From Bilabrum cf. latius (Eukaryota; Bigyra: Bicosoecida; Bigyra; Bicosoecida): a stretch of DNA of 64,000 nucleotides. A program made the position numbers and the translations under genes. Location of the stretch: contig OZ237740.1 of the NCBI GenBank assembly GCA_965178125.1, positions 1,426,001 through 1,490,000 of the forward strand. The letters run 5' to 3'. Shown piece after piece: positions 44,616-54,262 of this stretch. How positions within the stretch are numbered: the stretch's first letter is position 1; each line of letters starts with the position of its first letter. The notes beneath the pieces were generated by a model. It ran no database searches. It had not been told where the DNA came from and saw only the letters and a list, made by a program, of their open reading frames with translations.

Positions 44616-46799
44616 TCAAGTGGACATTGCAGCCTGCCCGCTGCCCGCCCCACCAGCCGACGCCCCTGCCCCTCCAGCCGCCGATCCACTCGCCTCCACT
44701 GGTAGGAACATTGTGATGGTCACAGTCATGTTGTCCGCGGAGGTTCCGAAGTGCTTGTGCGCGAGTTTCTTGTTCTCGTCCATGAGCTCCACGCTCAGCT
44801 CCTAGGCGTCCCTCCCGTCGAACCGGGCCGGCGCAAGCACCCAGGCCGAGAGCTCCTCAAACTTCCAGTTGTCCCACACGCCGTCCGAGCACGTGGCGAG
44901 CGCAAACGCCGACTTGTGGACGGGGGTCACGGCTCCCGTCCCTGCATCTGCATTGGCCAATCGCACCCACTTGACCTCGGGGACGTGTCTGCGGTGAGAT
45001 GGTCGATGTATCGAGGGACAGAGTGATGAAGAGGATGGAAGGGAGGGGGGCATCCGGTGCGCCTGCAGGGCACAATAAATGTGACACTATGTAACGAATG
45101 CGGTACAAGCCTCGAACGGCTGGTCTCACGAAACCCCGTAAGACTGTAGGTGGAAGTCCCCAAGAGACCGTGTGAAGGCGAGTGCGTCCTGGAAGCGGGC
45201 CATGGGCGGGGTGGCCACCAGCGTGGCCCACTCGTTGCGCACGTTCTTGTAGTACTGCCCGCGGTTTGTGATGGACAGCTGACGAGACACGGGATCCCTC
45301 GCGAATATGTCGGGGCAATTGGTCTTGGCCGACGTGAGCGTGTCGTACACGAACGACAGCTAAGGCGAGAGCCCGGCCCTGTCGGCCTTGCTGGGGTGAG
45401 AGGCGCGCATGCGCTCGTACTCGCCGGGGTTCTCTGGCCCGTGGTCGGCCGACATTTCCCACCCAGCCACGAGCAGCTTGGGGCTGGCAGCCACGCATGC
45501 CTCGCACCCGTCGGGCACCGCAGACGAGTCTAGGGAGGGCGAGGTGGACGAGGAGGAGCCATCACCTGCGCTGGCCCCTCCCACCGCGGCGCCCACTACG
45601 CCACCAGCGTCCGGCAGCACCGCCTCAGGGCCCATAGCTTCCAGCCCGGACTCGCCCGCGACGGCCTCCTCCCGCGGCCAGGTGTCGATGGGCTGCAGCG
45701 GGAAGGTGTCTGAGCTAGCCCCACACATGACCGCGCTCGAGTCGCCGCAGTTGGCGATGACCATCAGGCGACCGTCCAGCACCGCCACCAGAGTGGCTGT
45801 GGTGCCACCGTGCACGCACATGGCGGGAGCCCCCGGGCCTGCCGATCTCTGCCGGAGCAGGAACCCCCCCGTGGGGTCCTTGACCACGTGCCACCCCTGG
45901 TCCCGGTAGTGCCGGACAAACACCTGCGGGGGAGTTAAGGCGCCTATCGGGAAGAAATGAATACGACGACGCAGCAGGGCTTGGGTAACGTGCGCATGAA
46001 CCGAATGCCAAGGTGCCAAAGGGCTCCAGGAGCTCGCTGCTCTGCCAGCTCCCTGCAGCACAACCACCTCAATAATACAATGCTCACTGCCTCGATGTGC
46101 TCGTGGGCGAGAGCAAACTTCGCGCGAAGCGTCGCTTCGGGATCCGCCCTGAGCTGTTTGAGCGATTCTGCCTTGGCAAACTCCTTCTGAATGCAATCGC
46201 GTGCTGCCTCCCCGGCCTTCCGACCGAGCTCACGACCGTGGCCGTCAAACACGCCAATCACAACGGTACCTCGCCCCAAGTCCGCCTTGAAAAACGCATC
46301 CTAGTTCACCTTACCAGGGACCCCTTCATCAGTGATACCACCCAAGCGAATTGCATACGGGGACTTCACAGAACCACCAGCCAAGGAGCCCCCAGACTTG
46401 GCAGCGCCCGCAGTTTCACTTGACCCTGCGGCCTCTTTCACGCCAAAGGCAGACGATCCAGCAGGTGATGCAGCTGAAAGCCCTCCACCAAATGCTGCGA
46501 GGATATAATTGCATCAATAATCCATCAAGCTGGCCGGAGTCGACATGCGCGCGATAATCTGAAGTGGAATCCGAGTACCGTCTGATTGGCACCCTACGTC
46601 AACGCCAGAGCGCGGTTCGTAAAGCTCCATGCAGCGCAAGATCGTAGATTTATTTACATGCACTCAATGATGTTGTCCCAACCACAAAGCATGGCAGCGC
46701 GCTGGAGAAACAACCTCGGATCTCACAGCCAGGAACGTCTGCTGCTCCTGACAGCTGCCTCGTCAGAGCTGGTCGAGCTGATAAATCGCTCGCAGCCAT
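44616..46799 (-). CDS. PP2C-family protein phosphatase (548 aa, 4 exons, 3 in-frame TAG)
   Basis: Exons on the minus strand are 46799-46727, 46494-46088, 45923-45130 and 44988-44616, with introns of 232, 164 and 141 nt. All have GTGAG donors and NCAG acceptors, the phases match at each junction, and the total is 549 codons ending in TGA. PP2C motifs are complete: VNQDAFF, GVFDGHG, GGTTATLVAVLDGRLMVIAN then CGDSSAVM, SADHGPENPGEYERM, FTRSLGDFHLQSYG, ATCSDGVWDN and ADNMTVTI. PP2C enzymes are metal-dependent Ser/Thr phosphatases. TAG at 46301 supplies the Gln of VN-Q-D, a conserved position next to a metal ligand; others are at 45360 and 44802. The N-terminal 70 residues are Ala/Gly/Ser rich, with no membrane segment. 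An acidic low-complexity insertion sits between motifs at about 45530-45680. Confidence 0.92.
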
Positions 46800-46952
46800 G
46801 AGTACTAACTGTGTCGTAACGTGAGTGGATACAAACTTCTTGCTGGTGCAAGAAGGAAAAGATCGGGGTGGTAGCTCGATCCGGTTCGCACGAATATTGT
46901 AAGGTGTGTTCTTGGCGAAACCGATCCGGTTAAGATCCACTCGAATCAGGCC
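46800..46952. promoter_or_regulatory. Divergent promoter interval (PP2C / Cys-rich gene)
   Basis: There are 153 bases between outward-facing start codons. No reading frame or known element is evident. Confidence 0.3.
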
Positions 46953-47587
46953 ATGGCCGCCGTGGGTGGTGATGCGGCCGGAGATGACAGTCAATCAGAG
47001 ACACTACTATATGAAGAATAGCTTAGAGGCGTTCGGGCTGTTGTTAAAGATGAAACTGGGTAAGTATTTAGGCTGGACTGCTGCACTCCGAATCCAACGA
47101 TTGGATTCTTACTTTTTCGTGCCGTGCTGCATGGTGAGGCTGTTTTCAACGCAGGAAGGTTGTCTAGTACGTAAAAATGGGATGTCAGGGTCAGATGCGC
47201 GTTACAACCGGGGGGAACTTTATTTTGGAGGAAACTGGCTGCTGCTGCTGCGCAACAGCAATCAACATCCCTTGCTCTGCAGTGGGGGAGATGTCAGTCG
47301 GTACTTCCTTCTCGGATTCTAACGTGTATTTCTCGCCGTGTTCTTGTGGATCATGCTCGGGTGAGGTTCTGACAGTTCGAGGGACATATCGTGGAACGCA
47401 GTTTGCAATGGGTATCGTTTCGGTGAGTGCCGACGAGCTCCAACAAAAAATCTCAAAGGCAAGGATGTGGTGCGATGCACAACCTGACGGTGCGAGCCCT
47501 GGCGGGATTGGGCAAGGCTTTCGAGCGACCGCGTAGACCAGGAATATGGGTGGAGCGGGCGCAGCGGCTGCATCGCAGGGCAAGTGA
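46953..47587 (+). CDS. Small Cys-rich protein of unknown family (179 aa, 2 exons, 3 in-frame TAG)
   Basis: Exon 1 is 46953-47059, the intron 47060-47154 (95 nt, GTAAGT donor, CAACGCAG acceptor, phase 2), and exon 2 47155-47587, ending in TGA. The total is exactly 180 codons. The N-terminus is acidic (MAAVGGDAAGDDSQSETLLY), followed by VRAVVKDETG, a beta-rich middle (QMRVTTGGNFILEETGCCCC, with four consecutive cysteines) and YFSPCSCGSCSGEVLTVRGT, then a predicted helix VSADELQQKISKARMW and a Gly/Ala tail. The cysteine clusters suggest metal binding or lipidation. TAGs lie in YEE-Q-LRG, KVV-Q-YVK and RATA-Q-TRN. I know no matching family. Confidence 0.65.
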
Positions 47588-47685
47588 TGGATTTGCGGTG
47601 TTGTATCAGACATATGAGTATGATTTCCAAAACCATATTTGATCTTCATGTGGTGCCTGCACCGGGCAAAGTGAATTGTGCTGCT

Positions 47686-49800
47686 TCAAGAGGCAGCGGC
47701 AGGCGGCAGCTCGACAGCAATGCCGATGCGCTGGCACGCCCCGATACAGGTCTTGAGGGGCTTTTGAAGATCCTCCACAAGCGGACCGAACTATTCTTTG
47801 TATCCATGTTCCATTCCCGCCAGCGCCCCCTCCAGCAGGTGCAGCCTGGTCGCGAGGGCATGCCCGATCCGTTGCGCGTGCTCAGGGGCTGGTGGTGCAG
47901 CGATTCCACCCACCGAGCCCGCAGAGGCCACCATGCGCCAGGCCGCTGCCATGAGCTCTGCATTGGCCGCTGCACTTTCCACGCACCAGGACCGATAAGC
48001 CTCCGGGATGGACATGCGGATCCCGTGCTGATCCACTCCTCCAGCCTCAGCCTGCTCTCCCACACCCCCCGCACGCCCAGCAGCAGTGCGGCGCTGGGCC
48101 AGACTGCCTGCCCTCGAGAGGTGCAGAGAGACGCTTGCAGCTGCTTTTGTGAACGTTGGGTCCGGTGAGAGCACGCGGGCACCCACCATAGTAGTTTTCT
48201 TCGGGTGCTGTGCGACAGAGCCCGTGTGGATGGTACCATTAGGTCGCACCGTTGACCGGCGACCGCTAGCGCCCGGCAAGCGCGGGGGAAGGAGGTCTCG
48301 CGGCAAGCTGTCCCCTTGTCCGCCGTGCTAGCTCAATGACCCTGCGCCCGCACCATCTCGGGCACTACCATTACCAGGCCCGGGCCTGGAGGGCACCAGC
48401 TCCTCCAGGCCCTCCTCGCTCTCCACTGCAGGGCCCCTTGCACCCAGGCCGCACCCTCTCGCCCGTTTCCCGCCGCTCCTATCCTCCTCCAGCACTGCAG
48501 CCCCGTACCTATTCAGTGAGTCAAACACGCCCTCCGCCTCGGCGTCCCGGGCCAGCACACGCACCGCGTCACGGGTGCTGCTCCTGCCCGCACCACCACC
48601 CCCGCCTCGATCGAGAGAACCTAGTGCAGCATCATCGGGTGCGTAAAGGCGGGCCGCCTCCCCAGTGCCAAACCCGGACCTGTATCTGTAGTCCCCACTA
48701 AGTCTCTCCTCCAGTGATGCGGTCAGATCCGTCACGGTAGTTGAGAGTGCTTGTCGAGCACCCGAGTGCCGCGCCTCGAGGACTGCAATCTCTGCCACGT
48801 GCCTGGCATCTTCTCGGAGCCAGGCATCCACAGCTCCACCCTTGATGCCGCGAAAGAATCTATCTGGATTGCCTAGCAAATCCGCGAGCATAGCACTGCG
48901 ACCCGAGGACGTCGTTACGTCCACGCCATCGAGCGCGATGCCTGGCGCTGGCCGGGGCTACCCGCCTGATGGAGCCCCAATCGATGCAACTGCCCCTGAC
49001 ACTTGCGATTCTACTATTCCCCATGTGCGCGCGTCTCTTCCTATGTCTCTGTCCTGTCGCGCTTGCATGTACCGTCCCCAAAACTCCGCTGGAGACATGG
49101 GCTTTGCCGATTTGCTCGGTTTGGAGGCAGCAGGATCGATGGGAGGGGAGACCTTACCCAGCACAAACTTCTGGTAGGCCTTCAAGGTAATTGGTTCCTA
49201 ATAAAATATCTGTGCTGCTTTCGCTTGATCCACGCGGATGGTCGACTTGCCTCCTTTCACCTCGTCGATCCGGCTGTCTGGCGGCTGGGACGGCAGTGTG
49301 GAGCCCGCGGATACTTTCGCTTCCAAACCATGAAGCTTCAGCAAATCTTGCCGTCGTGCCCAAAAGTCATCCTCTGTGACCAATCCACTTTCAACAAACT
49401 TTGAGAACTCCTTGCGCAAGGCTGAGCTGCGCTGCATTGCAGTCGCCCTCAAGGCCGCTTCCGCGCCAGAGTCTACTGAGCTAACCCCAGCTGAGCGGAT
49501 TGACTTAATTGTGACCAATAGTTGAACTACTGCGGCCTTTCGTTCGTCGGCAGAGACCTCCCCAGCCGTGGTAAAAAACCGCAAAACGTGGCCAGGTCCA
49601 TTCTTTGCCTCTGAGAGCAACAATTTTGCTTCGCCTTTGCGCTGCAATATTGAATGCACTTTGCATAAATCAATTATCGCGGTTTTACTCCCATGCGCCC
49701 ACGTTGCTACCCGGGCTTGCTAACTAATCGAAAGGTGCCCACGTCTACCCTTCGTGTCCGGGCCAAGGAGAGGTCCTTTCACGATTTCGCACAACGACAT
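47686..49800 (-). CDS. GTF2H1: TFIIH subunit p62/Tfb1 homologue (704 aa, 5 in-frame TAG)
   Basis: A single exon runs from ATG 49800 to TGA 47686-47688. The N-terminus is the p62 PH domain (MSLCEIVKGPLLGPDTKGRR, ARVATWAHGSKTAIIDLCKV then HSILQRKGEAKLLL, and HVLRFFTTAG). Two BSD domains follow with the diagnostic FW pairs: FVESGLVTEDDFWARRQDLL and MSPAEFWGRYMQARQ. Then come a long divergent middle and a helical C-terminus (AYRSWCVESAAANAELMAAA, GHALATRLHLLEGALAGMEH). p62 is a core TFIIH subunit needed for transcription initiation and nucleotide excision repair. TAGs at about 49720, and at 49198, 48958, 48328 and 47791 read as Gln. It converges with the Cys-rich gene, leaving 98 bases between. 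Confidence 0.87.
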
Positions 49801-50382
49801 TATGCAGTAGTTAGAAGGCCGTGCACTTGCCGCGAGCTGGAGTCTTGAGTTGTTAGCAAATGCGGCTTGGTTGAGAGCAGGAATTCTGGTGTGCAGTGTG
49901 ACGACTTGCTGCTGTGCGAAGTGGCACGGATCCATGCAGCGGACCGTAGACTACCACGGCCCGTGCATGCTGCCCCGCATGTCCACAGCCCATCCTCATT
50001 ACACATCCATGCATCCTCACATGCACAGCCACTCCGCCTCCCTCACTGCCTGCAGCCCTTGTCCTAGCCACGGACTGGCTGTAGGCCACGCGGCGAGAGA
50101 CCACCAGCCAGGCCAAGGCAAGGCAAGGCCAAGACAAGGCCAAGACAAGGCCAAGGCGTGTGGCAGACCCGATGAACCCTCGCGCACACGCGCAATGCTG
50201 CTTTCCCCAGCCTCCTGGCCCCCGCCTGCGCTTCGGCGGCGCTGCGAGCTCCGGGTTCGCTGGGCCACATGGAACCTTCCATCCTCGCCGCGGAAAACGA
50301 ACAACCTCCCGTCACACGGCCTTTCCGTGACACGCCGGCCCAATCCTCACACTTACCAACGCAAACACAAACACACACAGAC
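49801..50382. other. Divergent interval between TFIIH p62 and H1-like gene
   Basis: Contains both promoters, a short AAGGC repeat (50111-50157) and a CA-rich leader (ACACAAACACACACAGAC) directly before the H1-like ATG. No gene is called. Confidence 0.35.
50111..50157. repeat. Short tandem repeat of AAGGC / AAGGCCAAGAC units
   Basis: Repeats of AAGGC lead into two to three copies of an 11-base unit AAGGCCAAGAC in non-coding DNA upstream of the H1-like gene. Confidence 0.8.
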
Positions 50383-50535
50383 ATGCCAAGCAAGTCAGGA
50401 AAGGCATCTGCAGGAAAGGGCAAGGCTAAGGCCGAGGCCGCGCCCAAGAAGGCCGCCGGAGCCAAGAAGGGAGGCGCCAAGAAGGGAGGCGCCAAGAAGG
50501 GTGCGGCAGCTGCTGCGGCTGAGAAGTCTTCCTGA
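50383..50535 (+). CDS. Lys/Ala-rich H1-like basic protein (50 aa)
   Basis: ATG 50383 to TGA 50533-50535. The whole product is Lys, Ala and Gly (MPSKSGKASAGKGKAKAEAA, then repeats of AKKGG and a short Ala run ending EKSS). There is no globular winged helix, so it resembles the tail-only linker histones of kinetoplastids and some other protists, or the basic tail of a ribosomal protein. Chromatin compaction is an inference. The CA-rich leader and absence of TAG codons fit an expressed housekeeping gene. A longer in-frame start at 50269 exists but its extra residues lack coding character. Confidence 0.5.
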   Translation: MPSKSGKASAGKGKAKAEAAPKKAAGAKKGGAKKGGAKKGAAAAAAEKSS

Positions 50536-51189
50536 GTCTAGATGGACACGCGGACAGGCGCCATCGACACGTGGAACATCGCACAGGTCGAGCGGGCCCA
50601 TGCGAGCGGCGAAGCCACGCCAGGATCGCCGCCTTTCGACACCCGAGCTGCTCTTGTTTCTGTGGCTGGATACGCGCGTCTCTTTTGACTTGATACGTAC
50701 ACGTACTATTGCTGCATGATACACACGATACCAGTGATGCCATGGCATTGTGGCTCTCTCCAATGCGATCTCATCGAACACGCGACATCTCCAATCAGAT
50801 CCATCCACACCCGTCCTTGCGACCAAGCCGACCAAGCCGCGCCCTCCACGACCCCTGAGCCTGGACCCCTGTATGATCGCCAGAGTCAGGGCGGCCCTCA
50901 GCTCATCCGTGCTATTGTGCACCGCCATTTATGCACGATTCAATCGCACCGACAAGATTCAATGATCAATCGGCCAACCAGACCTCCAGTCGTGACTGCA
51001 CAGGGCAGTCTGCACCGCCAAGGATGGGCTGGTGCGTACCTCGGCAGGGGACCACACCGAGTCTCACCCCATCCCGACGTTCCTATACGGCGAACTACCT
51101 GCGTCCCCCGCTGCCTCCCTTGGCAGACTAAACCCCCCTCCAGAGCCGCACCGCAGTAGATATCCCTTCCTGCACCCGCACACCGTGCG
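50536..51189. other. Convergent interval, no gene recognised
   Basis: This lies between the 3' ends of the H1-like gene and RPC6. An open plus frame from 50716 has no protein-like composition, and its continuation is antisense to RPC6. No repeat or RNA gene is recognised. Confidence 0.35.
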
Positions 51190-52354
51190 TCAGAATGCCT
51201 CAAGCCACTTCGTGTAGTACACGCATGTCTCAGGGGATACCTTGCTGCTGCCAGGAAAGCAATCCTCTGCCACAGGGCACATGCCGCAGGGCACGCTGGT
51301 CAGTGCAGGCGCGGGGAGCTTCTTCCGGATCCTCTTGTACCGCACGGTGGCCTACATCACCTTTTCCTGGGCGATGGCGCGGCGGACATCGGCGCTGAGG
51401 GCGCTCTCGCCCGCCTTGCGCTCACCGGAGCTTGCAGCGGAGGCACTCTTGCCCGCACGCCCGGAGGACGAAGACGAGGACGAGGACTCCCCGCTGGCGC
51501 TGGCAGCGCCCCCAGCGGCCGGGCCGTCGTCTGGGATCCCCAGCCCGGCGCCAGCCGAAATGTCTGCCGCCCCACCACCCGCGTGCTTGGGTGGCATGGC
51601 GGCGACGGCCCTGTCCATGACCAGCGAGTCGATCACCTGCTGCACGTCATCCGTGCCGAGCGGGATCTTGGACACGCCGCTCTTCCGGATGTGCTCCGCG
51701 ATCTCTGCTCGAGTCTTCATCGAGCCCGCCGGTTGCAGGAATTGAGCAACTGATCTTCGCAAGGAATTTATAAAATGCGTGTCCAATTCGCCATCAGTGT
51801 ACCACGCCCCCCCTGTGACCTGCGCCGATGGAACCAATTCGTACAGCATGTAGATTTTGCGACTCTTGAAAGTCACACTTTTCACGCTCTTGATCAATTT
51901 CTTCCCTTCAAGCCTTTTCAAAGCCTTATTCATCGCAGCAACCTGCAATTTAGTCTGCGACTTGATGGTTCTTGTCCAAATACCGACATCGCCGGCCTCT
52001 CGAATAGCTTTCAGGACCTGCTCGTCTTCCGGAGAAAGGGTTCCCATCTTGTTAGCCATTCTCTCAGAAAAGGCTTTGAAAGATATTTCTCCAGAGGCAA
52101 GCTTCTAGGGCACAATGACCTTCTGCGGGACATCACGGGGCACGTTGTATTTGGGAGGCGAGCAATATGCACGGCAGGCACGAAACCCGTCAAACACCAT
52201 CAGTGTAATGGCTCACAGCATCAATTAGGGACCGGATCGCTTTCATGTGATTCTTGATAGGGCCAAATGATTTCTCCAGCTCTTTCTGTCCAACTCCAGT
52301 GGGGTGCTGCTGGATGAAAGCAAGGAGTTTTCTAGCCGCAGGTTCATCCGCCAT
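51190..52354 (-). CDS. POLR3F: RNA polymerase III subunit RPC6 (RPC34) (356 aa, 2 exons, 2 in-frame TAG)
   Basis: On the minus strand exon 1 is 52354-52217 (46 codons), the intron 52216-52123 (94 nt, GTGAGC donor, TCCCGCAG acceptor, phase 0), and exon 2 52122-51190, ending in TGA. The product has the RPC34 winged-helix array: the first domain spans the N-terminus (ARKLLAFIQQHPTGVGQKEL), the second is EDEQVLKAIREAGDVGIWTR then ALKRLEGKKLIKSVKSVTFK and YMLYELVPSAQVTGGAWYTD, and a third is IPLGTDDVQQVIDSLVMDRA. The C-terminus carries the Fe-S/zinc-type cysteine motif VPCGMCPVAEDC and the closing CVYYTKWLEAF, close to the family's CIYMTEWLEF. RPC6 helps open the promoter for Pol III at tRNA and 5S genes. 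TAG in KVM-Q-ATVRYKR and in IVP-Q-KLAS reads as Gln. A Ser/Gly-rich insertion precedes the C-terminus. Confidence 0.95.
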
Positions 52355-52548
52355 GATGCCAGGACCAATCGACTGGTGCGTGCCACAAGTTCGATAGTAA
52401 CTCTATTTCGTTCGTAGAAACTGGATTCAGACGCCAAAGCCCACGATTGAGATCAGTTCTGGCGGCGTGCTTCAGCAGTTGAGCGAGCGCGTCTCACAAT
52501 GCAATGATCGAGCGCAACACCCAAAACAGATTCTCACGCAAAATTTGA
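52355..52548. promoter_or_regulatory. Divergent promoter interval (RPC6 / D-glutamate cyclase)
   Basis: There are 194 bases between outward-facing starts. A TGA directly precedes the D-glutamate cyclase ATG in frame, fixing its start. Confidence 0.35.
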
Positions 52549-53997
52549 ATGCTGAAGGGCCTGCATGGCATATAGAGACTCATTGGGTGGGACCCAGGCC
52601 GTCGTGGGGTGCAACACTTGATACGAGAGGGCGAGGCGGGGCTCGTTGGAGCTGCCAGCCTGCTCGCAAAGGCAACTGCAGTCGGGATCTTGACTGGCTT
52701 TCCATGCGTGCAAGCAGAACCTCCGACTGAGAATGACGGAATTTGTGGTGCTGTGTTGCTTGGAATGGCACTGGTGCGATCTGGCATTCGTGTCACATTG
52801 ATGACGGATTCAACGAACGAGGCTGTTGTGGAGGCCAGTGCAGCCTGCGGTCGCAAAATTCTAGGGAATGATGCTGCCCTGGGCGTTGCATGTTTTGCAC
52901 CAATGAGTAAAGCAGAGTACTTTGCAGATTCTGCGGCGGTAGACCCAGCAGGAACACCAGTAAAATGTAGCAAGTCATTCGATCGGCTGGTGCGCGAGAG
53001 CGCAAGTCTGGACTGCCTCATTGCCATTGAGCGAGCGTCCCCAAGCCCTAATGGGCACCCCATGACGATGCGTGCTAGGTCGATGTCTGGCTTGGTTGCC
53101 CCATTGCACTGGATGTTCCCGCGCAACGTTGCAGCAAGCTCTGCAGGAGCTGATCTCGAGCTCGATCGAGATCGGGCCATGCAGGACTCGTTCTTGCGTG
53201 TCGTCCGTCAATCTAGAGCGGGTCATGATGGGGCTGGCGCTGCATCAGTTGGTCCGGTAACTGGCTCCAGCGAGTCCTGTGATGCTATCGGGGCAGCAGC
53301 AACCGCAGCAGGAGCAGGACCAGACAGCCGTGTGGCACAGGCTCCTGTGCCCTGGCCCTGGCGCACGGCTTGCGTGGGTGATGGTGGCAATGAACTGGGC
53401 ATGGGTGCCGTTGCAGAAGCCGTGGAGGCACACGTGGACCGGGGCGCCGAGATCGTCAGTGCGTTCGGGTGCGAGAGCGTGGTAAGCGCTGGAGTTAGCG
53501 AGTGGGGAGCCATGGGCATCGCGGCGGCAATAGCGGACATGTCGGCGGAGGGTGGAGAGAGTAAGGGACTGAGTACCATGAAAGATGCAAAGAGAGGTGA
53601 TGAGGAGGCAGGGGAAGTGCCTGAGAGCGCAGGTGAAGCCAGCGGAGATGAGAGAAGCACAGCTCGAGGGGCACCACCCTCTGCTGAAACGACGAATGAT
53701 GGCAGTCGAAAATCCGACGAATCAGTATTTTCAGGGCGCGACCTAGGGCCCAAAGGTGCTCATTTTGAGCTGCCTTCCGAGCTTATTCTGGCGGCAAGCC
53801 CGCCCTCTGAAGCAGCCGCAGCGGCTCGGAGGCGCTTGCTTCCCTCTGTCGAGCAATACGGGGCGCTTCTCGATGCGTGCGCTTCTGCTGGTGCGAGAGA
53901 TGGGATCCTTGGATCAATTGGCAGGACAGTCGATGGGCTTGATTGGGAAGTTCATGCTCAAATGCTGAGGGCATGCAGAGGCGACTTGTCGGGCTAA
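52549..53997 (+). CDS. DGLUCY: D-glutamate cyclase-type protein (DUF4392, 482 aa, 1 in-frame TAG)
   Basis: ATG 52549 (directly after an in-frame TGA) to TAA 53995-53997, single exon. The N-terminal MLKGLHGI-Q-RLIGWDPG contains the single TAG (52573). The catalytic region follows: LAKATAVGILTGFP, ENDGICGAVLLGMALVRSGI then VTLMTD, LIAIERASPSPNGHPMTMRA, and the glycine motif CVGDGGNELGMG. This is the domain of mammalian DGLUCY, which cyclises D-glutamate to 5-oxo-D-proline in mitochondria; the N-terminal DUF1445 half of DGLUCY is absent here. A low-complexity stretch rich in Glu/Ser/Gly lies at 53540-53740. The TAA is followed at once by non-coding sequence with two more in-frame TAAs, good evidence that UAA terminates here. 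Confidence 0.88.
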
Positions 53998-54262
53998 ATT
54001 GGGGGGTTCTAATTTTAACGCATTTGTAGCGTGCACAATTCGTGGTTTTCGAGAACAGGAGCACCGCAGTCGTTTGTAAGGCGCTGTGTCCGGCCTAGCT
54101 TATTGCAGGTAGGCTCGTTGCCGTATTTCGTTTCTTAACGCTTTACTTGTGGCGTTGTGAGCATCTGTACCCCAAGTAGTAGCATGCACCGCTACCCAAA
54201 CAACGCCGATCTTTCCTTTGATCCCGTGTACCGTGCAGCCCTCTCATCGTTCTGGCGCAGCA

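Noticed and set aside
50716-51159. Plus-strand frame of 147 residues between the H1-like gene and RPC6
   Set aside because: Low-information composition rich in His, Pro and Arg. It continues as antisense of RPC6 and carries no family motif.
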